In this document: piece after piece, positions 37,001 through 46,828 of the stretch
Layout of the letters: each line of letters begins with the position of its first letter
Numbering within the stretch: the first letter of the stretch is position 1
NCBI GenBank assembly: GCA_003116995.1
Contig: BDSL01000107.1
Location: 298,561 to 362,560 of the forward strand
DNA from: Yamagishiella unicocca
Taxonomy: Eukaryota > Chlorophyta > Chlorophyceae > Chlamydomonadales > Volvocaceae
Direction of reading: 5' to 3'
DNA length: 64,000 nt
Notes under the pieces: generated by a model
The model's input: only the letters and a program-made list of their open reading frames with translations
What the model was told of the DNA's origin: nothing
Database searches by the model: none
Position numbers and translations under genes: made by a program

Positions 37001-37536
37001 CCTATGGGAAAAGGGAGAAAGCGGCGGGGGAGGGGAGCGAAAGCACGATGCATGAACTGAAGCATCAGAATAAATAAGATGAGACCCGGCGCGTTGTGAA
37101 GCATGCTGAGTGCGGTGCATCCCAAAGAAACACACAAACGACCCAAGGCGGCGCACCTGCTGGTTTGAACCCTCCCTTACACACATGGGTACCGCAACTT
37201 GCCATATTTGACTTACGGCCGTCCATACATGGGTCATCTGTACCGCCTTATCCCTTTCAGATCATGGTATTCAGCACGGTTCGAGCCAACTCCTCCGCCT
37301 CCATTGGCTTCCTGGAGGACTGGCGACGCCTCAATGTCGCCATCACCCGCCCCAGGAGGATGCTGCTGTTGGTGGGACATGCTGCCACATTGCGGCGAGG
37401 TGGTGGACCTGGATCTAGTTCGGGGGGCCACTGGCAAGCATACATGCAGTGGCTTGGGACACTGCCAGGAGGGGTGATTGTGGACGGTGCACCTGGGCTG
37501 GCATACCTTGGCTGGCGGCACTTGACCAACTTGTAG
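31075..37536 (+). CDS. SMUBP2/UPF1-like superfamily 1 helicase
   Basis: Sixteen exons: 31075-31314, 31514-31620, 31748-31781, 31884-32053, 32477-32617, 32855-33347, 33463-33578, 33922-34033, 34364-34444, 34663-34828, 35011-35105, 35437-35577, 36081-36272, 36458-36574, 36734-36832, 37261-37536. Phases agree; 859 residues. An ATP-dependent helicase of the IGHMBP2/SMUBP2 branch, acting on RNA or DNA. The N-terminus is an RGG-rich region (GGGRGYGGARGGRGDGWGG). Then come VEERLRVWPLQRLQSEGMVL and FTSGTLVTLCRR (the beta-barrel region), a second RGRGRGRGGG insert, motif I GPPGTGKTTT, AQSNVAVDNLLEGLVDLG, motif II as DEGSQ, motif III GDHCQLPPVV, QYRMHP, motif V VDGYQGREKE and motif VI NVAITRPRR. Motif II has Gly where DEA is usual. 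Intron 15 begins with GC instead of GT. It has no UPF1 zinc-binding CH domain. Confidence 0.95.
32364..32475 (+). repeat. CTGCCTGCCCAC repeat at helicase intron 4 acceptor
   Basis: About 110 bp of C+T-rich tandem units (CTGCCTGCCCAC/CTGCCCGC) run directly into the 3' splice site of exon 5 at 32476, in effect forming a very long pyrimidine-rich tract. The phase of exon 5 is unaffected. Confidence 0.75.
33604..33661 (+). repeat. 13-bp tandem repeat in helicase intron 7
   Basis: Between four and five copies of a 13-mer (GGGTTGAGATGCT and variants GGGTTGGAATGCT, GGGTTGAAATGCT) start 26 bp after the exon 7 donor. This is a minisatellite with no coding role. Confidence 0.8.
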
Positions 37537-38287
37537 GGAGCGCTGTACCTAAGTTCTACTTGGAAGACTCATATCCGGTGTGTTAGGTATGGCAAAGATG
37601 TCTCATTCGCTCTCCAGGATTTACAGGTTTATGTATTGAGAGGGGCCCGCAGCTAAGTGGTGGTCAGTGTTGGCATCTCTGTGGGTGGTCCTGTGTATGG
37701 CACCTTCATTCACTCCTCTGGTCCTCCGTATGTCAGTGTGTATCCTGGGTTTGGACTGACATAAGGGCCAGCAGCAAACTGGAAGGAGGACCTGTTATCG
37801 GCCATGGTGGTGTCAGCAGCAGTGAGCATCAGCCAGGTAGGACTTTTCCTACAAGTGTGGCACCTTGACCAAATGGCACCAAATTTGCGCTTTGCTCTCT
37901 AAAATACACCACCATAATAGTTAATACACCATCATGGTAGTTAAAACAACAATAAGACCGCCATTAGAGTTTTGCAATACTCTGAGACTACAAAGGGTTG
38001 TAGGGTTTTAGGTTTTAAAAGCCGCTGGCCTTTAGCTGGGTATCAGGCACCCCGTATCACAAGGCCCCCTCATCAGGTCCTGGGATCCGCACTTCCCGGG
38101 CTTCAGGAAATCTCATAATAATCCTGCACAATGCCACTCAGGCGGAAGAAAACAGCCCATCCATTGTATCCCTCATGCAAACAGTCAGCCGGGGTCGACA
38201 GTGTGGCCGGTACACGCACAGTAGCATTAGTTATGTTCATCCATAGCATACCACGGGTGCCGTGTAACGAGCTAGGAGCAGCACGGC
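37537..38287. other. Tail-to-tail interval with a satellite relic
   Basis: This interval holds the 3' flanks of the helicase (+) and the unknown gene (-). It includes a single decayed copy of the satellite unit found at the right end of the window, immediately followed by two copies of a 21-mer (ATACACCA(C/T)CAT(A/G)(A/G)TAGTTA, about 37907-37944). No coding exon is evident. Confidence 0.5.
37764..37899 (+). repeat. Isolated degenerate copy of the 179-bp satellite unit
   Basis: The stretch from GGGCCAGCAGCAAACTGGAA through GGCCATGGTGGT to CCTTGACCAAATGGCACCAA and TTTGCGCTTTGCTCT follows the satellite unit of 61905-64000 over about 136 bp, in the same order and orientation, with scattered substitutions and small indels. 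It lies about 24 kb from the array. Confidence 0.85.
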
Positions 38288-41200
38288 TTACCCTTTCCCA
38301 TCGCTGACGGATCCCTCGGCGTACACTTCCTCATCCGCCAGATTGAGAAATTCCATCAAGCCCCGGCATGCCTCCTCATCCAAACCCATCCGCGCCTCTC
38401 GAGCCATCGCCTCCTCGACCCACTGTCGCATCACCTCCTCATCCTCAGCTCCGCTGCCGCTACTGCCTCTGCGGTCGCTACCACTGGCTCCGCCGCCTTC
38501 CCCACCACCCGCAGCCGCACCATCGGCCTCCACCGGCTCTTGTCCGGCGTCCGCCTCCATCGGCTCTGTCACCGCCGCCCATGACGCTGCCGCCGCGGCC
38601 CCTTTCTTCCTTCGCCACCAGCGCTCCTTGGCCGGCGGCACCGTCCGCGAGCCCTCACTGTCACCGCTGGCCGCCGCCGCTGCACTGGATGCCAACCGCT
38701 CCGCCAACCCGTCCTCGTCAGCCTCCGGCACCCCTAGCACCTCCGGCGCCACCAGCGCCTCTGACGCCTCGCCTTGCAGGACAGCCGGCTCCCGCCTTGC
38801 TGCCCGCGTCTTCTCCTTGGCCAGCCTCGCTGCCGCCTTCTCAGCGTCCCGCTGCTCCCGCTGCTCCTCCTTGGCCTTGTGTTTTCGCTGCTTGACATCC
38901 ACCTTGGCTGCCTGCTTGTCTGCCTTGGCAGCGACCTTGGCAGCCGCCTTGGCATCCTTGGCGGCTCGCGCTGCTTCCTGAGCCGCCTGCCGGCGCTCCA
39001 TCTCCTGCAGCTTCTTCTCCGTCCGTTGTGACTTCGAACTGCTTGCGCTGGTAGCCCCTGCCGCCTCAACCAGGGCGGTGGCACCATCCTCCGCATCGGC
39101 CTCCGCGCCCACGTTGCTTGGGCCGGCTGCTGCTGCTTCCGCGGAGTCCAACCCTTCCATATCACTCACGTCGCCCCCACCACACACGCTTTCCCCCGCC
39201 GCTACCTGCTCATTGTCCTCCTCCCCTTCCTCTTGGTCCTCCCCCTCATCCGATGACGATGACACGAACGAGTCCCTCGACTCTGCCGCCGCCACTGCCG
39301 CTGCCCCCGCAGCCTTTCCCACCGCCGCCTTTCCCACCGCCGCCTGCGCCACCGCCGACAATTTCGCCACACCGCTGTCTGACCTAGAAAACTTATGCTT
39401 GCTCAGCGGCATCAGCCCCTGCAGCGCCACCATATCAGCCCCGCCATTGCCCCGCCCTCGGGGCTTCTTAACCTTGCCATCCGACCGCCGCTCGCTTTTG
39501 CGCCTCATGGTCGCGTTCAGCACGTATATGGTCTGCAGGCTGGCCAAGAATTCCGCCGCGGCGCGAACCATCACCGGACGGGACAGGTAGGCCCCCAGCG
39601 CCGAAACCGCGCCGGTCACTACGCTGATGGATCCCAGCATCAGGCCGTCCAGTACGTCCATGGCGGCCGCCGCCTCCATAAGGCCCATGGCCTGCAGGTC
39701 CGCAAGCACGGTGGTGAAGACGGCGAAGGAGTAGACGTCGCCCTGCGGGGTGTGGCGAGGCGGTGTCAAGGATAGGAGTTTAGGGCTTTAGGGTTCAGTT
39801 AGGGAATACCCACCCAGCTACCTAGCCAGCCAAATGCCCAGCCAGCCAGCCAGCCAGCCACGCACCGTGGAGTCGATGGCTGTGACCAGCGCCGCATTCT
39901 TGGCGCCTAGGAGTCCCAGCGCTCGGTTTGCTGAAGTGTCACCCCGCATACCCACGCACTGCAGCATGGTGGCCATCAGGCGGAGGATGCCTGGCAGGGG
40001 CAGAGGAGGGGGAAAGCGGAGGGGCAGTGGAGTGGGCCAACAGAGAGGGGAGCCCCAGCGGACGCATGCATGGGACAGCCTCTGCCTTGTCGAGCAAGCC
40101 CTGTCTGCGAGCATGAAAAGGCGTAACCGCGGACGACAGGAGGTGTAAGGACCCCATCCAGCTTACACTGTCCTCCTCCAGATTTTGCACCATGACTGGC
40201 CGTCTCCGACGGCTGGCCATCCGGCTGCTCACCACCTTGCCCCCACGCTCACCCAGAAAATTGACCGTCATGACCCCGAATGGCACCAGTGCCACCGATG
40301 CCCGCGACAGGAAGTGCAGCGGCGCATTGACTCGTGCCAGGTGTGCGACCCGGGCCTGCAGGTCGGTCTCGATGGACAAGGACAGCGCGCGCACCCGCGG
40401 CAGCTCGGTCGTCAGCCACTGGCGGTCGGGGGAGAGGACAGAGCGGGTCAGGGACGGGCCGCGTGGGACGCGGGGGTCGGGGAGGGGATGTGTACTTGCA
40501 GCCGCGCAAACACGACGACACAGCTGCGGTGGAGTTGCACTGATTCGCTGTTGATTAACATGTTTCTAGGGGTTTCGCTAGCCAATCCCTAAACCAAGCT
40601 ACATTCGTGAACCCAAACCCGAAACCAACGTACATGCGCGGTGACCAGTGTTGCTGCGAGCTTGTGGCTGGTTGCTGACCGGAGAGCGGGGATAGCTGTA
40701 CTGGCGAGGAGGATCACCGGTTCTGGTCCCTGACATGGACAACCCCTCGCTCCGCCCCCACACTCCCCCACTTGCTCCCCCCCCCAACACACACACCTGG
40801 CACACCGGTTTCATGTGCTCCGGGTGCGGCACGAAGAACACCGGCCATGTGTCACCCGAGGCGGCGCTGGCGGCCGGCAGCGCGTCGGGGCAGCCAGTGG
40901 CCACCACCACCACGGGCAGCTTGTTGAGCAGCGACAGAGCGATGACGCGGCGGTCCAGCAGCGACAGCTCGTCCTCCTGCACAACAACGGAAACAAATAA
41001 GAAAACATATCCCTGCGGGAAACCGTAGGGGAACCAAAAACAAAGGGGAAATGGTCCCCTTCGTTGTTTCGTTTGCCTCTGTAATTGTTTTACCTCCCCT
41101 TCTTTTTGCCTACTTTTTCTTCCCTCGAAGAGGGACGAAGGGAAACAAACGACTTTTTCCCGAAGGGAAACAAAACACTAAAAAAAACAAAGGAAGAAAA

Positions 41201-42208
41201 GAGAGCCTTTGTTTTTACATCACGGAGCTCGTAAGGCAGACGACGGCTGCGGCCTAGCTTGTGGCGGGGTTCGGGTGAGGTAGGGCAAGGCACCTTATGG
41301 TGGATGCGGGAAAGGCTTGGGGCTCCCACCCGGAATCCCAACCCTGCCCGACGTGTGCGCGCTTCCCGCGCCCCTCCGGACCGACCGTACCTGGCTGCCC
41401 AGCTCGTGTACGATGGCGCCCACATTGCCCTTCTCCAGCACCTTCCCGCAGAAGACTTTGACGAAGCGCTTCCGGTCTTTTTTGTGGGTGGGGTCCTCGG
41501 GGTCCTCGGAGATTTGCTCCACCTGCAGCGTACCACGAGGAGGCGCGTGTGCAGTTTGCGCGCAGGGTTTTATCGGGGGTTTGGGCCGGTGGACAGGGCA
41601 TGGCGACGGTTTTGATAGGTGGGCAGGGGATAGGTGGCTTTGGGCGAGTTCCATTGGTGCGCTGCACAGAAGGGCAGCAAGCCGACGTCAGCAGCGGTAG
41701 CGGGGCCATGCGGGTCTGTTTGGGAAGCGCAGAGGTCTGTAAGAGGCCAGCACCACGAGACAGTGCTTGGCAAGAACTAGGGTTCGGTGACATCCGGACA
41801 CCACCGCTGCTGGGTACAAGCCAGATGCACTTTCCCCAGTAGGTTGCATCCCATATGCCCCACAGTTATGCCCCAAAGATGCGGGCTCCGATACTTGTGA
41901 GGGCATGTTCCAGCCAGCTCAAAGGGTCTCCTCACCCCTGCCACCGCAACACCCCGCCTCCCCACGCTTCTCCTCGAACCCACCTGTAATGTGTAGCCTT
42001 CAAGGCTTCGAAGCGCCTCTTCCACCGCTGGACTTAGATTGAAGCATAGCAGAGAGCATGGCGCCTCGGGCAACTTCGCGTCCGGGCTCCAGATTTCCTC
42101 CTTCAAGCGGCTCAGTTCGTCAAACCGCGTGGGATTGACGAAGACCTTCGCCTTTACAAGGTCTTCAATTGCGCTTATTTCTTTTTTATTGTTCTTGTTA
42201 AAAACCAT
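38288..42208 (-). CDS. Protein of unknown function with charged Ala/Lys/Glu-rich tail
   Basis: Six exons: 42208-41984, 41522-41391, 40976-40797, 40418-40169, 39990-39866, 39742-38288. Phases agree; about 788 residues. I do not recognise the family. The first 400 residues look folded: MVFNKNNKKEISAIEDLVKA, CSLLCFNLSPAVEEALRSLE, KRFVKVFCGKVLEKGNVGAI, a hydrophobic strand/helix LLNKLPVVVVATGCPDALP, FLSRASVALVPFGVMTVNFL, then an Ala/Leu/Met-rich helical segment (VLADLQAMGLMEAAAAMDVL). The last 350 residues are low complexity: Ser/Glu/Asp acid patches, a KEKE-like helix (KAAAKVAAKADKQAAKVDVK) and Gly/Ser stretches. The stop TAA overlaps a donor-like GG|GTAAGC, so a further short exon is possible. 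Intron 4 uses GACA|GTGTAA, required by phase. It is divergently paired with the MscS channel. Membrane association is possible but not shown. Confidence 0.8.
39837..39860. repeat. (CAGC)n microsatellite in intron 5 of the unknown gene
   Basis: About six CAGC tetramers lie just past the donor of exon 5 of the unknown gene. Simple-sequence DNA only. Confidence 0.8.
41000..41215. repeat. AT-rich fold-back island in intron 2 of the unknown gene
   Basis: About 200 bp are much richer in A and T than the flanks and carry repeated GGGAAACAAA blocks (about 41133 and 41165) and the complementary TTTCCCxxxGGGAAA, CCCTCGAAGAGGG and CCCTTCGT/ACGAAGGG pieces that could pair with each other. It could be a small inserted fold-back element. 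No terminal duplication could be defined by eye. Confidence 0.5.
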
Positions 42209-42418
42209 ATTGTGTCCAGGTAGGTTCTGGCGAGACGCCTATTACATTATCGTGTTCGCGTTGACCATTAAGCATATATAACTGGCAGACGGCGTCACGC
42301 TTCTTTGCTAAATGAGCAACTGGAGTAGCTACTTTCAGCTACGGGCAGTGCCCGTTGCTCTCCAGTTGCTAGATGCTGAACCCGCACGGTAACACCGGCG
42401 CGAACGGCAACTGGTCAT
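42209..42418. promoter_or_regulatory. Head-to-head spacer, unknown gene / MscS channel
   Basis: Only 210 bp lie between divergent ATG codons. A TATA-like CATATATAAC is at about 42275 (plus-strand sense, about 140 bp before the channel ATG). An 11-bp inverted repeat (AGCAACTGGAG at 42315-42325, CTCCAGTTGCT at 42360-42370) encloses the palindrome GGGCAGTGCCC (42343-42353). The inverted repeat would fall in or near the 5' leader of the channel mRNA. Confidence 0.55.
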
Positions 42419-45400
42419 ATGCTCTCCAGACAACCCACATTTACGACAAATATTATAAAAATGCAGCAGCTAAACCTACTGATAGCGCGCACGACTCCGC
42501 CCGTGAAAAAGCTGTCCAGGCGCAATACTCCAGCGTCCTCGTTCTCTCCAGCCACCGCTTCTTCACTGCATCCTGCTTCTAAACTGTGTCTCATATTCAC
42601 ACCCCGCAGCGCCCGTTGTAACGCCAGTCCGTCAGACCCACGGGTCGTAGGTCCAAACGCGCACCACCATCCGCACTCGCTGCTGCCCCTGGACACGCAT
42701 TTGGTGCCGCCAGATCCCGAAGTCCTCGCACTGGGCCAGCCTGCTGCGGCCGCCTTGACCTACGCGCTGCGCGAGGTGGCTCTGCATGTGGCGCTGCCGC
42801 TGCTGGCGCTGTGGCTGCTCCAGCGCTGGCTTGGCCGGCTGGAGAAGCGCACGCGGGAGGTGGGACAAGCGATGTTGACCTAAATATTCAGGGCGACCTA
42901 AGCCTGCCTATCGCAGAGCCGTCGACAGCGGCCCTCGCACCAGTGCCGCCCACGCTCTTCCCGCTGAGCAACCCTTCAAGAGTGAGCAGCCGGAGGGGCG
43001 CATTCGCCAATTGCCACCTCCTGACTCGAGCTACCTACGCCCCTACCTGATCACCCGCTCCTCCCCACCGCAAACCTCAATCTCACCCACCGCAAACCTG
43101 GTAACGCTGCCGCCGCCTGCAGGAGGCGCTTGAGGGAGCTGCTGCCGCCAGCCGCGGCACCACGTCGCTGCCCCTCCTCCGAGAGCTGGCCGACCTGCTG
43201 CCCATCGCCGCCTCAGCACCCAGCCGCGCCGTCCTCCTGCTGCTGACCGCCACCCACGTGGCACGCAGCGTGGCGAACATCGTACAGGGCCTGGCGGAGC
43301 GGGCGCTGCTGGCCGCGGGCGGCCCAACGTCACTCGACTTGCTGGAAAGGGGTGCGGCCGGGTCGGGTCCTGGGTGGCGGAGTGGCAGGGTGGCGTGGGA
43401 GTGCGGGGCGGACTTTCACCGACATACCGCCCCGATGGCTTCGCACGTGCCAGCCCCTCAGCGCCATCACCTACCCTGCATCCATCGGGATTCCAACCGC
43501 TGACACCACCACTTAGCCGTTTTCCCCACCACGCAACCGCCGCAGGCCGCGCTGGTCACATATTGGCCACTTTTAAGGCAGTGCTAGGTCGCATCGACCA
43601 GGGTCTCGTCATGTCCTACCAGGTGCTGCTGGTGGTGTTCGGGTGAGCGGTGGAGTGCGCGGCGCATCGCAGCATACGATACGCAGCATATGGAAGTTGT
43701 TTTGCCGTATTCCCACGTGTTGTTAGGTAGCACGTAGTGGACGTTGCGCTAACGTGTTTCCACGTGTTGTTGGATGCACCGTACTGTTGGATGCACCGAC
43801 GTTGGATGCACCGATGCTGCATGCTGTGCTGCCGCAGGTGCTGGGTCCTCCTCAGCTGGAAGGATGTGGCGCTGAGCCGCTTCCTCCTGCGCAGCCAGGA
43901 TACGATACAGGGCAGACAGGAGCTGGAACGCATACTGACGCCGCTGAACACGTGAGGAAGGAAGTCAGGAAGGGCTTTCCGGGGCAGATGTGCGTCATGT
44001 GGGCCGCAGCGCGTCATCTATGGCAACATTGTTATTACCGATGTCGGTTTGGTAGTTTGGCGGTTATGGTTGCCCCTCCGTGGCCCCTCACGGATTGCAC
44101 ATGTGTCGTACAGGCTTGTCACGTGGGCGGTGCTGGTGGCGGGCGTGGTGCTGGCAGTGCAGCTGCTGGGTGTGGACGTGCGGCCGCTGCTGGTGGTAAC
44201 GGGCTGGAGCAGCGTGGTGGCGGGTCTGGCCTCGCAGCAGCTGCTGTCCAATGCCATCAGCGGAGTCCAAATGGTGGGTGGGAGGAGAGAGCCGGCTTCG
44301 CGTGCCAATAGCCGACGGTAGCCACCATTTTGAGTCAGTGGCCGCCAGTAGTGCGCCGATATTTGCGGGCTAGGTTCTGCACGCTAACCTTGGTCGCTCT
44401 GTTGCGTATTTCTCCCCTTGGTCGAACCAATCGTGCTATAATATTTGATTTACGAACCAACCCAAGAGAGTGGTCCTCTCTCGATGTCCTGAGGCCGTAA
44501 TAGCTCATACCAACCTCTTTCGGCCCTCGTACAACTTTGCGCGCAGTACATGGATCGGCCGTTCCAGGTAGGAGACACCATCTCAGTTGTGTCCGGCACA
44601 GTGTCGTACGTGGGCGAGGTGGTGGAGGTCGCGGCGCTGCGGACCCACCTGGCGCTGGACGACGGGTCGACGGTTGCCATACCCAACCGCTCCCTGGCCG
44701 ACATGATCATCACCAACAGGAGCCGCAGCAGCAGGCGTGGGTTCCGGGTAGCTAGTGTGGGCTGCTGTGAGGAAGGGATTTACACACGCCGGGTGTCCGG
44801 GGAGGGCTGTGATGGGAGGTTGTGAGCGGACTTAACACGCCAGTAACACCAACCGCTTTCAGAGTCCTGACCGGCGAGGGCGAGGGGGCCGAGTTGACGG
44901 GCCGGATCATGACCTGCTCCCACGTTCCTTTCATGCCATGCCAGGAGCAGGAAGGGCCGCACATACATGCGCCGCGGCACGCCCTTACCTCCGCAGGGCT
45001 CACCCGGCCAGGGTGGATACAGACGCGAGCGCCGCTGTCGCTGCAACTCCGTATGCGTCTGCGGCCACCGGACTACGGCGGCGCCCTGGTGGCGGAGCTG
45101 AGCGAGCTGCGAGACTTGATCGCCGGCAGCGGCGCGGTGGAGGAGGAGGGCCCGGTGGCGCCGCGGGTGGAGGTGCTAGGTTACACGGACCGGGGCGTAG
45201 AGGTGCTGGCGCGGGTGGGTGGATGTGGGAGCGGCGCGAACAGGGGGCGACGGGCGAGCGGTGCGAGCCGCGGGGAATGCTAGAGGAGAGGGTTTGCTAT
45301 GGAGCGCGGCGACAGCTGCGCCCAGTTCGGGTTGGGTTCCGGATATCCGGAAGGCGGCCAAAATGGGTTACAGGGCTGCTAGGTTTGCTCTTGCCTGCCG

Positions 45401-45939
45401 CTTCATCGGCCTGTGGGAACAGGGGAAACGTGACAGGCTGTCATCAGCCGTACACTGACGATGGTGTTTGGAGCCCGCGTGAGCAGCGAGGCTTGGCATC
45501 CCCCCGGCCTTCACCGCCCCTTTCCCACCCACAGTGCCGTTTACGAAACCCCAGCAAGGCGGCCGCGGCGGGCGCCAGCGGCGTCCTCGCCAGCCCTGCC
45601 GCCCGGGCGCTGCAGTTGGCGGGTGTCCCTGCCTCAGCGATTCTTGCCTCTTCCAAAGCAGGCGACGGCACCGGCCGCGACCGCGACGAAGGCGGTGGCC
45701 ATCCGGGGGACGCGAGCCCTTTGGCGTCCGCGTCGGAGCGAGCCGCCCCAGGGGCAGCAGCGGAGACAGGAGGAGAAGGGGCAGCCATCGGCGGCCGCGG
45801 TGGACGGTCTGTGGCTGGCGGCCATCGCGGCCAGAAGGCTGTATCCAACGATGAGGCGCCGCGGGCGCGGCGGCAACAGCTGTTACTGGCGCTGGGGCCG
45901 TGGCTGCAGGCGAACAACGCGACACTAATTGTTGAGTAA
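42419..45939 (+). CDS. MscS-like mechanosensitive ion channel, probably plastid-targeted
   Basis: Eight exons: 42419-42859, 43123-43351, 43546-43642, 43838-43951, 44114-44273, 44547-44747, 45023-45214, 45535-45939; phases agree, 612 residues. Exon 1 begins with a Thr/Ser/Arg/Lys-rich, acid-poor stretch (LLIARTTPPVKKLSRRNTPA) like a chloroplast transit peptide. Membrane helices follow in exons 1 (VALHVALPLLALWLL), 2 (SRAVLLLLTATHVA), 3 (VMSYQVLLVVFG) and 5. Exon 5 contains the pore helix and its typical WSSVVAGLASQQLLSNAISG. Exon 6 is the beta domain: RPFQVGDTISVVSG, GEVVEVAALRTHLALDDGS, VAIPNRSLADMIITNRSR. These are hallmarks of MscS/MSL channels that release osmolytes when membrane tension rises, in plant plastids or mitochondria. 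The C-terminal exon is a disordered Ala/Gly/Arg-rich tail. A second Met (MQQLNLLIAR) is an alternative start. Confidence 0.95.
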
Positions 45940-46282
45940 TCTTGTTGCTAGTCGAACAGCTGGATTGTGGCTGTGTGAGGTCGGGTTGCAAGCTCTTGAG
46001 ACAATCACTTTTATGCGATGTTTGGGGCAAATGAAGCGGATTGCACAACTCGGCGGGGCGTTCAGGACACCTTGCAAAACACCAGAGTGTTATGCGCTGT
46101 CGCGGCTTGTCACGCCGGATGCTGTCTCGTAAATATGGTTGCGCAATTGAACGCTGTGCTATGCATGGGTGGCAGTTTGCAAAAGGGTCGCGGCGAAAGT
46201 GTGCAAGAACCTTGCTGCAGGGGACACGTCGGCAAAATGATTGCGCAACCCATCCTCTACGTCATACCGGGACCTGGCCAGT

Positions 46283-46287
46283 TGTAA
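46283..46287 (+). terminator. TGTAA polyadenylation signal candidate for MscS gene
   Basis: A TGTAA pentamer lies 344 bp past the stop of the MscS-like channel on its coding strand. Distance and motif fit chlorophycean 3' processing. Confidence 0.45.
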
Positions 46288-46447
46288 CACGGTTCGCCAA
46301 CCCCGCTGCTGGTCGTCCACGATAACTCTTAGGGTACTAGGCGCTTGGGCATCCTTCCCGAGAGATTCCTGCTAGGATTACATGTCATCTCAAAAGGCCA
46401 TTGCCTAAATCGAACCCATATCGGCGGATACTAATAGTTTATCGCAA

Positions 46448-46452
46448 TTACA
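46448..46452 (-). terminator. TGTAA polyadenylation signal candidate for CDT2
   Basis: TTACA on the plus strand is TGTAA on the CDT2 coding strand, 377 bp beyond the CDT2 stop. A second TTACA lies about 80 bp further on (about 46377). Position-based support only. Confidence 0.4.
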
Positions 46453-46828
46453 GCGATGGGCACGAGCAGCAACACAGCGACGTCCTGCACACGTAGGTCA
46501 CATAAACCTTGCAGGTCTTAATCAAGAACTACATTTGCCTGCTCTAAGCGGCTTCGCATAAGCACGCCCTCCGCCAAGACAACGCATCAGCACCCAGTTG
46601 CTGCGTGGTGCTCCAAAATCTAGGGCAACTCAAACGCAACATGTCAGGACGGGTAGAAATGCCGTATGTGCACATGCTCTGCGACCCTGGACGGCACCCT
46701 GCTCCCATTCAGCCATACAAATACCAACACGTGCACCAAATGACACCCACCCTATCTGAAAACATGGATAGGTCATGCGACTATGCTCACAAACACCGAC
46801 TAGGCGCATCGCTCCCCAAAGGAAGCAT

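Larger units (their letters stand above)
45940..46828. other. Tail-to-tail interval MscS / CDT2
   Basis: About 0.9 kb of lower-GC sequence between converging genes. It holds a TGTAA for each direction: 46283-46287 (+) for the channel and 46452-46448 (-) for CDT2, 377 bp past its stop. The signals cross, so the two 3' UTRs do not overlap if these are used. No conserved exon is seen. Confidence 0.5.

Noticed and set aside
37764..37899. Satellite-like block considered as a coding exon of the helicase
   Set aside because: The helicase stop at 37536 follows all conserved motifs, and the block matches the DNA satellite instead of any protein family.
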